Assembly (NCBI RefSeq): GCF_001183605.1
Contig: NZ_LFXJ01000005.1
Coordinates: 1,562,929 to 1,626,928 of the forward strand
Direction of reading: 5' to 3'
DNA length: 64,000 bases
From: Lysinibacillus xylanilyticus
GTDB lineage: Bacteria > Bacillota > Bacilli > Bacillales_A > Planococcaceae
This document shows positions 7,994 through 16,520 of the stretch, piece by piece (the first letter of the stretch is position 1; each line of letters opens with the position of its first letter). Position numbers and translations under genes: made by a program. The notes under the pieces are model-generated. The model was not told the DNA's origin. It made no database searches and worked only from the letters and a program-made list of their open reading frames with translations.

Positions 7994-8011
7994 GAAAAAC
8001 ATACTAAGATT

Positions 8012-8045
8012 AGTAGTGCAGACCAAGGCATTGGTTCGTACTACT
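8012..8045 (+). terminator. Hairpin with T-run
   Basis: AGTAGT/ACTACT outer and CCAA/TTGG inner pairs form a stem followed by a run of seven T on the plus strand. It may be a terminator at the left border of the IS110 element. Confidence 0.55.
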
Positions 8046-8054
8046 ATTTTTTTA

Positions 8055-8237
8055 TATAGTAGAGGTGAAGAATAGGTCGGGCAGCTCTTTGGATCTTGAA
8101 TCCGTAAAAAAAACTGACCTACTTCACAACCTTATTTGAATCAGGTTTAAGTATGTTGGATCCTTTGAGATCGTGTATAAGAAATGGGAATCAATAAGGC
8201 TAATGTGAAGACTTCAAAACACATAGGGAGGGAGAAC
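8055..8237 (+). ncRNA. Candidate bridge RNA leader of IS110-family element 1
   Basis: IS110-family recombinases of the IS110 subgroup use a structured RNA transcribed from the non-coding leader (known for IS621). This leader of about 180 bases shows a long-range stem: GTGAAG (8063-8068) pairs with CTTCAC (8120-8125), and TAGGTC (8071-8076) with GACCTA (8114-8119). The enclosed loop would be the place for a target-binding loop. The RNA ends and guide sequences are not determined here. Confidence 0.45.
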
Positions 8238-9451
8238 ATGAAACATGTCATCGCCTTTGATATTAGTATGGGAAAGAGTTATATGGTTGTCTATAACGCG
8301 CGCTGAAAAAATGTCAGTTGGAAAAGGAAATTGCGCACAATCGTCCGGGATTTATGGACCTTAAAAAGTTAATTGATGACTTAATTGAAGGATATGATGA
8401 GCAACCTCATATCGTATTTGAATCTACAGGAGTCTATTCAAGAACATTGGAACGTTTCATGCAAGAGAACAACTATAGTTATTGCCTATTAAATCCCTTG
8501 GAAGCAAAACTCCAATGTGATTCCTTACGGATTCACAAAACGGACCGAAGTGATGCACATCAATTGGCACTCACACACTTTACGCACGAAAGACGGATTG
8601 AAACAGATTCCAATGATGTTTACCGTCAGTTAAAACGATTATCGAGACACTACAGCGAATTGGATGATGAATTGAGCGTCACCCGCAGTCGATTGCATAA
8701 GGTCGTCCAGGAAACATTTCCTGAACTCGAGAATATTTTCACGACCAAGTCTGAACTGTTCCTAAACGTAGTACAATTATACCCTCATCCAGATCTAGTC
8801 TTGAATCATTCAAAAACAATCATTAAAAATCGAATACTCGCAAACACAAATAAACGAATGGCAGTAAACAAAGCAGAAGAAAAAGCTGTTGAATTAATAG
8901 AGGCCGCAAAGCAATCTTACCCCGCCGCGTCTTCAACAGATGTGGTTTGTGATCAAGTTCGTGTATATGCTAAACGGTTTCAAGAGCTTCTCCTTCAGAA
9001 AGAACAATGTATCAGTAAAATGGAGTCGATAGCCGAAAGGCTTGAAGAGTATAGCATAATACGTAGTATTCCGGCTATTGGAGCTAACTCAGCTGTCAGA
9101 ATCATAGCAGAAATTGGGAACATTCAGAGGTTTGACAACAACAGACAGTTGAATGCCTATACAGGTATTGATATTAGGCGGTATCAATCCGGGAAGTTTA
9201 TAGCTAAAGACAAGATTAATAAACGCGGCAATAAACACCTACGTAAAATAATGTATCTAACCGTTCAGAACATGATTAGACAGCGACGATTTGGTGGAAA
9301 TCACATCGTTGAGTACTACGATAAATTAAAAACGCAACCCTATAACAAATGTCATAAGGTTGCCTCCATCGCATGTGTAAACAAGTTATTGAAAACGATC
9401 TTCTTTCTTGTCACACATAATCAAAACTACGACTACAGGTTGGCTCCCTAG
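8238..9451 (+). pseudogene. IS110-family transposase (recombinase), frameshifted
   Basis: The gene starts at ATG 8238 after GGGAGGGAGAAC. It encodes MKHVIAFDISMGKS, the first aspartate of the RuvC-like DEDD domain. The frame stops after about 22 codons near 8306 and resumes in another frame at about 8312, running to 9451. The second frame contains FESTGVYS, the TDRSDAHQLA acidic motif, a coiled-coil middle and the C-terminal domain with the IPAIGANSAVRIIAEIG and YTGIDIRRYQSGKF segments (serine region). Total length would be near 400, normal for the family. The frameshift should inactivate it unless bypassed. Junction modules flank the element on both sides. Confidence 0.85.
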
Positions 9452-9584
9452 TACAGTCGTAGCATCAGTTTAACATACTAAAGCCTTATGAAAAATCGAA
9501 AAATCACTAGGCTTATTCGGCATGGCCCAATTTATCAAAATAATATCAGAGAGTTAAGAAAGTTATTATAGATACTTGACTAAT

Positions 9585-9645
9585 CGTAAGAAAAGAGCTG
9601 CCTATGCAACTCAACGATCTACAAGTATAGCCCCCGTTTGTTTAA
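9585..9645 (-). repeat. Array junction 7: degenerate GAG hairpin module
   Basis: The hairpin GAGCTG/CAACTC (9595-9612) with an A-run before it, then TCAACGATCTACAAG and CCCCCGTTTGTTTAAG, is a drifted copy of the standard module. It sits to the right of the IS110 element and ends close to the next minus-strand gene. Confidence 0.7.
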
Positions 9646-9692
9646 GTACTATTCTTCACAAACTAACTATTAGATGGTTTAGTTGGGTTGTA

Positions 9693-10076
9693 TTATTTAT
9701 AAATGGGGACTGATAAAAATTCAACATTCTCGTTAAGATTCTCATTGCATTCGTTAAGAATATATTTATTGATTCCTTCTTCAGTCTCAACTATTATTTT
9801 TTTGCAGCTATATTCTTCAATAAAATCCCCATCAACACTATGAGAAATATTAATTTGTTCTCCATCAAATGCTAAAGTACTAACCCCTCTTTGTCCCTCT
9901 ATCCCATACTGTACATAGTTAATTTCAGCTTTTTTTTGATTTTTTATATTCTCAACAAATTTATCTAAACTCTCTAAATTTTGAATATCACCGTGCTCAT
10001 TTATCACTTCTTCAATATTATTTGATTGACATCCTACCATTAATAGCAAAAGCAATCCAACAATAACAAACCTCAT
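9693..10076 (-). CDS. DUF4362-type lipoprotein (array module)
   Basis: This is a 127-residue secreted lipoprotein. A hydrophobic signal ends in the lipobox LMVGC with Cys at about residue 16, so it should be lipidated and anchored outside the membrane. The mature part has the pattern NEHGDIQNLESLDKFVENIK followed by a beta-rich domain with paired cysteines near the end. This matches the DUF4362 family and the paralogue at 22367-22822. AGGAGGGAG precedes the ATG. The function of the family is unknown. It is bounded by junctions on both sides. Confidence 0.8.
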   Translation of the reverse strand: MRFVIVGLLLLLMVGCQSNNIEEVINEHGDIQNLESLDKFVENIKNQKKAEINYVQYGIEGQRGVSTLAFDGEQINISHSVDGDFIEEYSCKKIIVETEEGINKYILNECNENLNENVEFLSVPIYK

Positions 10077-10127
10077 TTTCTCCCTCCTTCTACGTGTAAA
10101 TATTACACTAAAAAGTTCTATAACCTT

Positions 10128-10228
10128 CTTCCACTATCCTGCCCCGTTAGCCATCCATGTAGCGCAAAACCAGAGCTACACCACAGAATATGAAAGATGA
10201 TTTAGTTCTTTCATGGGAGTTGAATAAA
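10128..10228 (-). repeat. Array junction 8: core plus 69-bp element
   Basis: TATCCTGCCCCGTTAG is followed by a complete 69-bp element (10151-10219; TGTAGC/GCTACA variant with perfect first stem) and TTGAATAAAG. Confidence 0.85.
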
Positions 10229-10406
10229 GAAAAAGGCTATGTTAAAAGAAAAGGTTGATTTATAACGTTAAGAAATCCGCTGTATATGCAAGTTTTTATT
10301 CAAAATATGATTCAGTGCAATTTCTTTTGAACAGCATCGAAAGCTTTGGTGTATCTAAGTTCAAACGATAGTGCATAAAAAGGTATATATGAATGAAATA
10401 AAGAAA

Positions 10407-10443
10407 AACACTTAATACATTGGTATGACGACGTTTTAAGTGT
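10407..10443. terminator. Hairpin terminator
   Basis: AAAACACTTAA pairs with TTTTAAGTGTTTT around about 17 bases. It follows the lipoprotein gene at 10523 on the minus strand. The stretch 10230-10405 contains no gene I can support. Confidence 0.55.
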
Positions 10444-10522
10444 TTTATTTCGTCCCAAAACTTTCATTTGGGAACTTTATTTAATCGTAATTTGTATATT
10501 TCATAACCTTTGTCGCAATATT

Positions 10523-10999
10523 TTAATTTGAAAATTTTTCTATGTATTTGAGAATATCAATGTTTGTTGCTCTATAAACACCAGATGGGATTACATCATT
10601 CGCTAATAATGATACAAGTTGTTCCCCAGTGTTCTCTTCTATAAAAATAGTTACTACGTCCTTATCTCCTTGAACAACGATTTGGTGATAATTCTTCGGA
10701 AAAGGGTGATCTTCAGGTAACGGTTCTTTAATTAAAGTCGTTTCTTTCAAAACCTTTAAAAATTGCTCAAAAGAATCTCCGTAAAGGACTTGTTCAATAA
10801 TTTCTTCATTATCTTTGAGTTCAGTGATATAAATCGAATGGTACGAACCATCTATAGCATTTGCGAGATGAATATTTTCATCTTTTATATTTGTATTTTG
10901 TTCTTCATTCGGCGATACATTTTCTTGTTTAGATGAACAGGCAGTTATTAAACATAACATTAACCCTAACCCTAACCCTAAAATGTATATTTTCTTCAC
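10523..10999 (-). CDS. Uncharacterised lipoprotein with hexanucleotide-repeat signal peptide
   Basis: The product is 158 residues, starting at GTG five bases after GGGGGAG. The signal peptide is encoded partly by four tandem copies of TTAGGG, giving alternating Leu-Gly, and ends in the lipobox LITAC (Cys about 21). The mature part is Asn/Glu rich and then folds into an alpha/beta domain with YHSIYITELKDNEEI and GVYRATNIDILKYIEKF. I do not recognise the family; it looks like small extracytoplasmic lipoproteins of Bacillus. Slippage in the repeat would add or remove two residues without shifting frame. It lies between array junctions. Confidence 0.75.
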   Translation of the reverse strand: MKKIYILGLGLGLMLCLITACSSKQENVSPNEEQNTNIKDENIHLANAIDGSYHSIYITELKDNEEIIEQVLYGDSFEQFLKVLKETTLIKEPLPEDHPFPKNYHQIVVQGDKDVVTIFIEENTGEQLVSLLANDVIPSGVYRATNIDILKYIEKFSN

Positions 11000-11160
11000 A
11001 ATTTCTCCCCCTGAAAATATATTTAATAATGCTTTACTATTTATGACTGATTTCCCTCATAGTTAAGCTGTCCTGATTAGTTAATACGTTCATATATAAT
11101 CAAAAGTTTCAAAAAATATTCCAAAAGCGTCGTTTGGTATTCTTTCATAAAAAGTTGTTA

Positions 11161-11236
11161 TTGCACAATCTGGCCCGATTGTTGAACAACAAGTTAAAAA
11201 ACACTCTTCAACTAAACTGCTCCGTTAGTTGAATAG
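11161..11236 (-). repeat. Array junction 9: small hairpin plus core
   Basis: CAATCTGGCCCGATTG (5-bp stem) is followed about 28 bases later by CAACTAAACTGCTCCGTTAG and TTGAATAG. Related CAATC-GCCCGATxG pieces occur at 12142-12164 and 12304-12320, another exchangeable part of junctions. Confidence 0.75.
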
Positions 11237-11262
11237 CAACAATTTTTTCGAAAACAGCCTTA

Positions 11263-11499
11263 CTATTTTATGTACTCGCTATTTAAAACAATAATTATAA
11301 GAGTAATTATCAGAATTATATATCCCAAAGTACCTAATTTATTATCATTATGTTTATTTTTCTTTTCAATAATTTTTTCAATAATTACAAAGAAAATAGA
11401 TAGAAAAACAAAAGCTCCAATATACAAATAATCAGAGAATAATAGGATTAATAATAATGCGCAAAATACTAAATATCTAAAAAGTATACTTTTAAGCAT
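11263..11499 (-). CDS. Small three-helix membrane protein (array module)
   Basis: I do not recognise this 78-residue protein. It has a clear ribosome binding site (GAAGGAGAATTT) and three hydrophobic segments (about 5-20, 24-42 and 57-74), with a basic EKIIEKKNKH loop between the second and third. No catalytic or ligand-binding motif is visible. It sits between two junctions and shares the general plan of the other array membrane proteins without clear sequence similarity to them. Confidence 0.65.
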   Translation of the reverse strand: MLKSILFRYLVFCALLLILLFSDYLYIGAFVFLSIFFVIIEKIIEKKNKHNDNKLGTLGYIILIITLIIIVLNSEYIK

Positions 11500-11573
11500 A
11501 AATTCTCCTTCAAATAGTTTATAGTTTTAATTTACATTTAGCTGTTTTAGCATATATTTTTTAATTCCTTTGT

Positions 11574-11725
11574 GAACTAAACTGACCCGTTAGCCATCCA
11601 TGTAGCGCAAAACCAGAGCTACACCACAGAATATGAAAGATGATTAAGTTCTTTCATGGGAGTTCAATAAAGAAAGAAGAGCTGCCTATACAACTCAATG
11701 ATCTTCAAGTAAAGCACCTGTTAGC
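11574..11725 (-). repeat. Array junction 10: core, 69-bp element, GAG hairpin module, core
   Basis: This is the most complete junction. GAACTAAACTGACCCGTTAG, a 69-bp element at 11594-11662, TTCAATAAAG, the hairpin GAGCTGC...CAACTC (11679-11696), GATCTTCAAGTAAAGCACCTGTTAG, then the stop of the next gene. Comparison with junction 5 shows the 69-bp element inserted between GTTAG and TTCAATAAG. Confidence 0.9.
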
Positions 11726-11938
11726 TTAAGAAGTATTTTTTCCTTCTTTCTTCTGTTTCCTCCTGTAAAAAAAACGCCATATATAAAAGATAGTCCAAAA
11801 CACAAATAAAGGAATAAACTGATAGTTTTGTTCACCATAATATATAATGATGATTCCTATAATAAGAGTTGGTACAGCCAAATAAAACCACACTCTTACT
11901 TCCTTGTTTTTAAAACTTAATTCAAATCGTTCACTCAT
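11726..11938 (-). CDS. Small two-helix membrane protein (array module)
   Basis: This protein has about 70 residues and two membrane helices (around 18-34 and 41-55), followed by a strongly basic tail (RRKQKKEGK). I choose the ATG at 11938, placed five bases after GGGGTGG; a GTG three codons upstream overlaps that site. I do not recognise the family. Both ends are set by junctions, and the stop codon directly abuts the core. Confidence 0.65.
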   Translation of the reverse strand: MSERFELSFKNKEVRVWFYLAVPTLIIGIIIIYYGEQNYQFIPLFVFWTIFYIWRFFYRRKQKKEGKNTS

Positions 11939-12051
11939 ATACTCCACCCCGTTTATAACTTTCTTTTACTAACCTTCCCTTTACTACGTTTGAAACAAAT
12001 CGAGATTCCAGTTTTTTGTAATTTTTATTAAGCGAAATCCTTTTCTTGTTC

Positions 12052-12290
12052 AACTAAACTGCCTCATTAGTTTAAGTATAATTGTTCACAATCTCATATC
12101 GATTTTAACATGAATATCCAGCTTTGTTTGGAAGTCTTATTCCACAATCTGGTCAGAATGTCGAACATTAGTTAGATAACACTATTCAACTAACCTGCCT
12201 CGTTAGCCATTCATGTCGCTTAAAATCAACACTACACCAAAGAAAATGAAAGATAATTACGTTCTTTCATGGGAGTTTAATAAGAACAGC
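12052..12290 (-). repeat. Array junctions 11 and 12 without a gene between them
   Basis: CAACTAAACTGCCTCATTAG at 12052-12071 is followed by a TTTAAGTATAATTGTTCACAA motif also seen at 19505 and 62473. About 115 bases later there is CAACTAACCTGCCTCGTTAG with a complete 69-bp element (12207-12275). There is no reading frame between the two cores, which fits an empty module or one whose gene was lost. IS110 element 2 begins just to the right. Confidence 0.75.
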
Positions 12291-12327
12291 GACGCTTCTT
12301 CCACAATCGCGCCCGATCGTATTATAA

Positions 12328-12363
12328 GGTCAGCCAGAAAATATTTCTGGTTGACCATTTTTT
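12328..12363 (+). terminator. Strong hairpin with T-run
   Basis: GGTCAGCCAGAAA pairs with TTTCTGGTTGACC (13 bp with one G-T) and is followed by ATTTTTTATA on the plus strand. It could insulate the IS110 element from outside transcription. Confidence 0.7.
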
Positions 12364-12381
12364 ATATCGATATATGATAAC

Positions 12382-12567
12382 GGTAGCCGGGGTAGAACGT
12401 TCGCGCCCGTGGGGCTAAGACCCCGTCCGCAAAACAGTTCGCCCCCTACTTGTAGAAACATGTTTGAGGCTGGTTGGGACAATGATCTCGTATAACAAGC
12501 GAAGCTATGACACTACAAAGAAGATTTAGGGGTTACCGGCAATTATCATTTTGAAGGACGAATTATA
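12382..12567 (+). ncRNA. Candidate bridge RNA leader of IS110-family element 2
   Basis: The leader before the transposase is markedly GC-rich compared with everything around it and is full of short complementary segments, for example GGGGCTAAGACCCC at 12411-12424. It does not encode protein. In IS110-subgroup elements this position holds the bridge RNA that base-pairs with target and donor. The RNA boundaries and loops are inferred, not shown. Confidence 0.5.
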
Positions 12568-13804
12568 ATGAATCCAGTCATCGGTCTGGATGTAGCAAAA
12601 GGTGAAAGTCAGGTTCAAGCTTACTTGGAAAGAAAGAAGCCCTACAAGAAAAGTTTGAAAGTAAAACATGATCTTGATGGGTTAGCTAGTTTATTAGATT
12701 TTATTAAAGAATTAGAAGATATTTCAGGAGAGCTTCCCCCTCTTGTTATGGAATCAACAGGCCATTATCACACACCAATTGTTCAATATTTTGAGGACAA
12801 AGGCTATTTAATAATTATCGTAAACCCACTCATCTCTTATAAAGCAAAAAGTTCTAGTTTACGAAAGGTAAAAACAGATATCATTGATGCTAATCATCTC
12901 TGCAAGCTGTATTATAAGGAGGATTTAGAGCCTTATAAAAAGCGTGGTATCCAACTTGCGAACTTACGTCATCTTACGAGACAGCACGATAATATTACAG
13001 GCATGTTTGTACAAACTAAACTACAATTCCAGGCAGTTTTAGATCAAATTTCCCCTGAATATAGTAATGTTTTTGGAGACTTATATTCGGATGTTTCTTT
13101 GAAAATTCTACATGCATTTCCTACTTCAGAGGATATATTGAAAGCCAATAATGAAGTTTTAGCAACTAAAATAAAAGAATTCTGTAATTCCCGTTCTTTA
13201 CAATGGGCAAACAAACAAGCGGAAAAGCTAATGACTGCAGCAGCTCAAAATCCTTTTCAGAAGGCTTTATATTCTGGTCTTGCCCTAAGCTTAGATATGT
13301 ATATTAATATGCTCTTTGAATATAAAAAAACATCTATCCATGCTTGAAAATGAGATAGATGCTTTATCAAAAAGTATTGAAGAGTCTAAGATTATCCGAT
13401 CAATTCCCGGTATCGGAGAAAAAATCGCTGCCAAGATTGTATCTGAAATTGGGGAAATTGAAAGGTTTAATCATCCTAAGAAATTAGTCGCATTTGCCGG
13501 TCTTGATCCAAGTGTCTTTGAATCTGGTACATTCAAAGGTACTTACAACCGAATAACCAAAAGAGGCTCTAGCAGACTACGGCAAGCTTTGTATATGGCT
13601 GTTAAATGTGCTATTCGTGACTGTCGAAAACAGAAAACAACGGATGAAATCCTTCCTCGTAATAAGAAATTACGGGCGTTTTATGATAAAAAACGGGAAG
13701 AAGGAAAACCATTTAGAGTAGCTGTAATAGCTTGTGCAAACAAACTCTTACATTGGATTTATGCACTTTTAAAAAGCAAAACTTCTTTCCAAGACTTAGC
13801 TTGA
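12568..13804 (+). pseudogene. IS110-family transposase, split by a frameshift in an A-run
   Basis: The first frame (12568-13347) starts MNPVIGLDVAKGESQ and carries the DEDD-type acidic residues in GLDVAKG, VMESTGHYH and KTDIIDANHL. It is interrupted at a run of seven A (about 13324-13330). Removing one A joins it to the second frame, which ends at 13804. That frame contributes the IPGIGEKIAAKIVSEIG helix-hairpin and the FAGLDPSVFESGTFKG segment with the catalytic-serine region. Together they make about 410 residues, a normal IS110 length. The A-run could be a mutation or a site of transcriptional slippage. It is a different subgroup from element 1. Confidence 0.85.
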
Positions 13805-13996
13805 TATAACAATTTAACTAAGTAGACCTGAACTTTCCAAATCAAGTATTTGGACGGTTATTTGGTATAACATGATATTTTTATTATTTTTAATGGAAAT
13901 TATTGACAACCATTAGCTGGTTTTGTTGAATAACATAAAATGGTTCAAACAATTAATCTTTAGTTTTGTGATAAAGCCCGCTTGTCTTTTGCTTAA

Positions 13997-14617
13997 TTAC
14001 TCACACAGAAACAAGCATGAGCTATCGAATCTTTCAAGATCATCTGATACGAAGTACCAATGATTATCAATTTTCTTATAATCCATATAATAATCAAATT
14101 CTTTGGCAGTCGGAAATTCGCCTGTAGACGAATAAATAAATCCCTCAGTTAAACCACGCATTTCCAGAAACGGTTGTTCAGCTGATTGAAAAAAGACAAA
14201 GAATTTATTTTTCGAATGCATACCTGTTCTGATTGTCGTGGATTTAACAGCATTCATATATTGTGGAGGTGTGTAGTAAAAGGAAAACCCTTTATTGGGG
14301 CTTGCTTCTTTTTTAATTTCCCCATCGACCAGCATTCGAATGATTTCTTCCCGATCCTCTTTATAATGGTAAAAATTCACCTCTGTTCTAATCAATGGCG
14401 GCAATATAAATACTATCAATAGTGTTATTAGTTGAATGGTGATTGGAACCCATTTATTTTGAAATAAATAAATGATGGAGTAAAGAAAGATGAACAAAAA
14501 TAACCCATATGATAATAACGCGAATTTAAAAGAACCATTATCGAAAAGCTTAAATCCAGTATAAAACAATAGCAAAATGCTACTACCTATTGCAAAGAAG
14601 ATTATATATTTCTTCAT
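13997..14617 (-). CDS. Membrane protein with large extracytoplasmic domain
   Basis: I do not recognise this 206-residue protein. It starts at an ATG after TTAGGAGGG. The first 80 residues hold three hydrophobic helices, and the rest is a soluble aromatic-rich domain (residues 85-206) that ends DSSCLFLCE. The domain includes KGFSFYYTPPQYMNAVKSTT and appears to be outside the cell. It follows IS110 element 2 and has no clear junction of its own. It may be an array-type gene whose flanks were lost to IS activity. Confidence 0.65.
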   Translation of the reverse strand: MKKYIIFFAIGSSILLLFYTGFKLFDNGSFKFALLSYGLFLFIFLYSIIYLFQNKWVPITIQLITLLIVFILPPLIRTEVNFYHYKEDREEIIRMLVDGEIKKEASPNKGFSFYYTPPQYMNAVKSTTIRTGMHSKNKFFVFFQSAEQPFLEMRGLTEGFIYSSTGEFPTAKEFDYYMDYKKIDNHWYFVSDDLERFDSSCLFLCE

Positions 14618-14769
14618 AATTGTTACCCTCCTAAGATGTTATGAAATATAAATACTATGTAAAAACACCAATAATTTATAATCATTGATTAGATTCCATT
14701 TTTATTTTAGCATTCCTCTTTGATATTCCCATACCTCGTTATTATACAGAACTATCTCCAAGAAAATCT

Positions 14770-14957
14770 TCCTCCATAAATTTACCGATTCACCAGCAGC
14801 CAGAGATTTTAAATAATTTCATGCCTTGGTCGAAAAAAATCGAAGCCACATGTACAAACTAGCCATCTATCCGAAAAAAATTAGGATAGATGGCCATTCG
14901 TCGTGTGTAACGAAAAGGTGCGCTTTTTTTTATATTTTGGGCTTACTCTATATCGGA
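14770..14957 (+). mobile_element. IS66-type right-end remnant
   Basis: This stretch parallels 16990-17166 closely: the end of the IS66 transposase reading frame (HASWSKK-like C-terminus, decayed), then the inverted repeat GCCATCTATCC/GGATAGATGGC and the terminal GGTGCGC...TTTGGGCTTA. It is a second copy of the same element end, in direct orientation, about 2.2 kb from the other. Confidence 0.7.
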
Positions 14958-15300
14958 GAAATTGTAGCGCAAACAATTGATTCTACACAAGATACGTCAT
15001 TCGTTTTGGATACTTTATATCAATTCTACCGCAAGGCTGCATTTTGAAGTGATCAAGGTTCTGTGTACACATCATATGCGTATCAAAAATCAGTCAAAGA
15101 AAAAGGAATTACCCTAAGCATGTCCCGCAAAGGCACGCCCACTGATAATTCCCCAATTGAAACGTTCTATCTCGACGGAATCTACCGCACGACAAATGCG
15201 CATATGATTCAAATCGTCGAAGACTAAATTACCTATAATAACAATATCCGTATTCAAACAAAATTTAACAGCCAGTCCCCCATACCTGAATGAAAACACT
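14958..15300 (+). pseudogene. IS3-family (IS150-like) transposase fragment
   Basis: Reading through one in-frame TGA at 15045-15047, the plus strand shows integrase-core sequence: GEIVAQTIDSTQDTSF, then SDQGSVYTSYAYQKSV and SRKGTPTDNSPIETF. This is the DDE region around the second aspartate and the final glutamate (ETF) of IS3-type OrfB. Further stops follow after TTNAHMIQIVED. The N-terminal part and OrfA are missing. It abuts the IS66 right-end remnant at 14957, so one element probably landed beside or inside the other before both decayed. Confidence 0.8.
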
Positions 15301-15430
15301 GCTATCATTCAAAAAATAACGTTACATCTGCCAGTTTACTTAAGCTAAAATGCTCTCTGACTGTATAATAGTTGGTTTATAGGAATTTCGCAACTTCATG
15401 TACATACAATAATTTAGATTACAATTATGT

Positions 15431-16327
15431 TTATATAGTAACTAATTCAGCTTTCTTTTTCTTAAGTGGTGCAAGCTCTGGTAGACGTACCCAACTTAAA
15501 CCAAGCGTTCCTTCACCTGCATGAACCGCTACACAAGCACTTAGTGGTAATACGGAGAAGTTTATGAGCGGATATTCGTTCTCTAAAGCTTTTTTCCAAG
15601 CGGTTGCGCCTTCATCATCATTACAGTGAATAATTGCAACTTCAGGGATAATACTTTTTTCTAGATCTGTATTTAAAACATTTTGTACATATGTTTTAGC
15701 TCTAGTCGTAGCGCGTACTTTTTCTTTCATAACGGGCTTCCCATCTTCAAATGATATGACAACTTTAATATTCAACAAGTTACTTAAAAATGCTTGAGTC
15801 CCTGAAACTCGACCACTTTTATGTAATTGTGATAAGTTAGCCGGAATAAATGAAAGCTCACTGTTATCTGCCATCTCATTGATTCTTTCAACAATATAGC
15901 CAGGTTCAAAACCTTCACGCTCTAACTGCTGACCGAGTTCAATCATTTTCATCATCGGAAATGACCCAATTTTTGAATCCACTGGATATACTTCAAATTC
16001 AGCTTGACCAGCTGCTGTGAAAGTGCTTTGATAAGTGCCCGAAAGATGTTGAGAGGTATGAATTGCAATTGCACATGTATACCCTTGTTCTTTTAATGAT
16101 TTATATAAGTCTACAACTTCACCAATAGCAGGTTGTGATGTCTTTGGATTTTTTTTAGCATTTCGTAGCTTTTCGTAAAACTGATCATGTGTCATATCAA
16201 CAGTTTCGCGTAAAGCCCCTTCTTCGAACACTATATTAAGTGGTAATACGTGAATTTGATTGTCCTGTATGAACTTTTCATCTAACAATGCTGCTGTATC
16301 TGTAACCCATGCAATTTTCTTTCCCAT
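15431..16327 (-). CDS. DegV-family fatty-acid-binding protein
   Basis: The 298-residue product has the full DegV architecture. The N-terminal domain starts with the VTDTAALL motif that contributes the ligand-binding Thr/Ser, and the conserved TSQPAIGEV and HTSQHLSGTYQS segments follow. The C-terminal domain carries HCNDDEGA. DegV/FakB proteins bind a fatty acid and present it to the FakA kinase for phospholipid synthesis. No fakA lies nearby, and many Firmicutes have several scattered DegV genes. It stands alone between IS debris on both sides. Confidence 0.92.
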   Translation of the reverse strand: MGKKIAWVTDTAALLDEKFIQDNQIHVLPLNIVFEEGALRETVDMTHDQFYEKLRNAKKNPKTSQPAIGEVVDLYKSLKEQGYTCAIAIHTSQHLSGTYQSTFTAAGQAEFEVYPVDSKIGSFPMMKMIELGQQLEREGFEPGYIVERINEMADNSELSFIPANLSQLHKSGRVSGTQAFLSNLLNIKVVISFEDGKPVMKEKVRATTRAKTYVQNVLNTDLEKSIIPEVAIIHCNDDEGATAWKKALENEYPLINFSVLPLSACVAVHAGEGTLGLSWVRLPELAPLKKKKAELVTI

Positions 16328-16520
16328 TTAAAAGTAATCCCCTTCATCTATCGTAGAATATTATTCATTTTATCTTATGCAACTATACACAGATAAGATC
16401 ATCATGAGTAGTGATATTTATAATACTGTATTTATTTTTTACAATCTTCGACATTATTTCGACAATAATTGCGATAAAAATAGCATTTTATAAGCATACG
16501 GTAAGCTATCTAATATTTCA

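Noticed and set aside
10963..10982. Telomere sequence
   Set aside because: Only four units inside a coding frame of a bacterial lipoprotein; the similarity to TTAGGG telomeres is coincidental.
12360..12450. GC-rich leader as an rRNA or tRNA piece
   Set aside because: No anticodon or T-loop (GTTCRAN) cloverleaf or rRNA core sequence can be read, and its position directly upstream of an IS110 gene explains it better.
13316..13347. Programmed -1 frameshift in IS110 element 2
   Set aside because: The frame needed downstream is +1 (skip one A), and the zero-frame codons do not form an X-XXY-YYZ heptamer. A mutation or slippage fits better.
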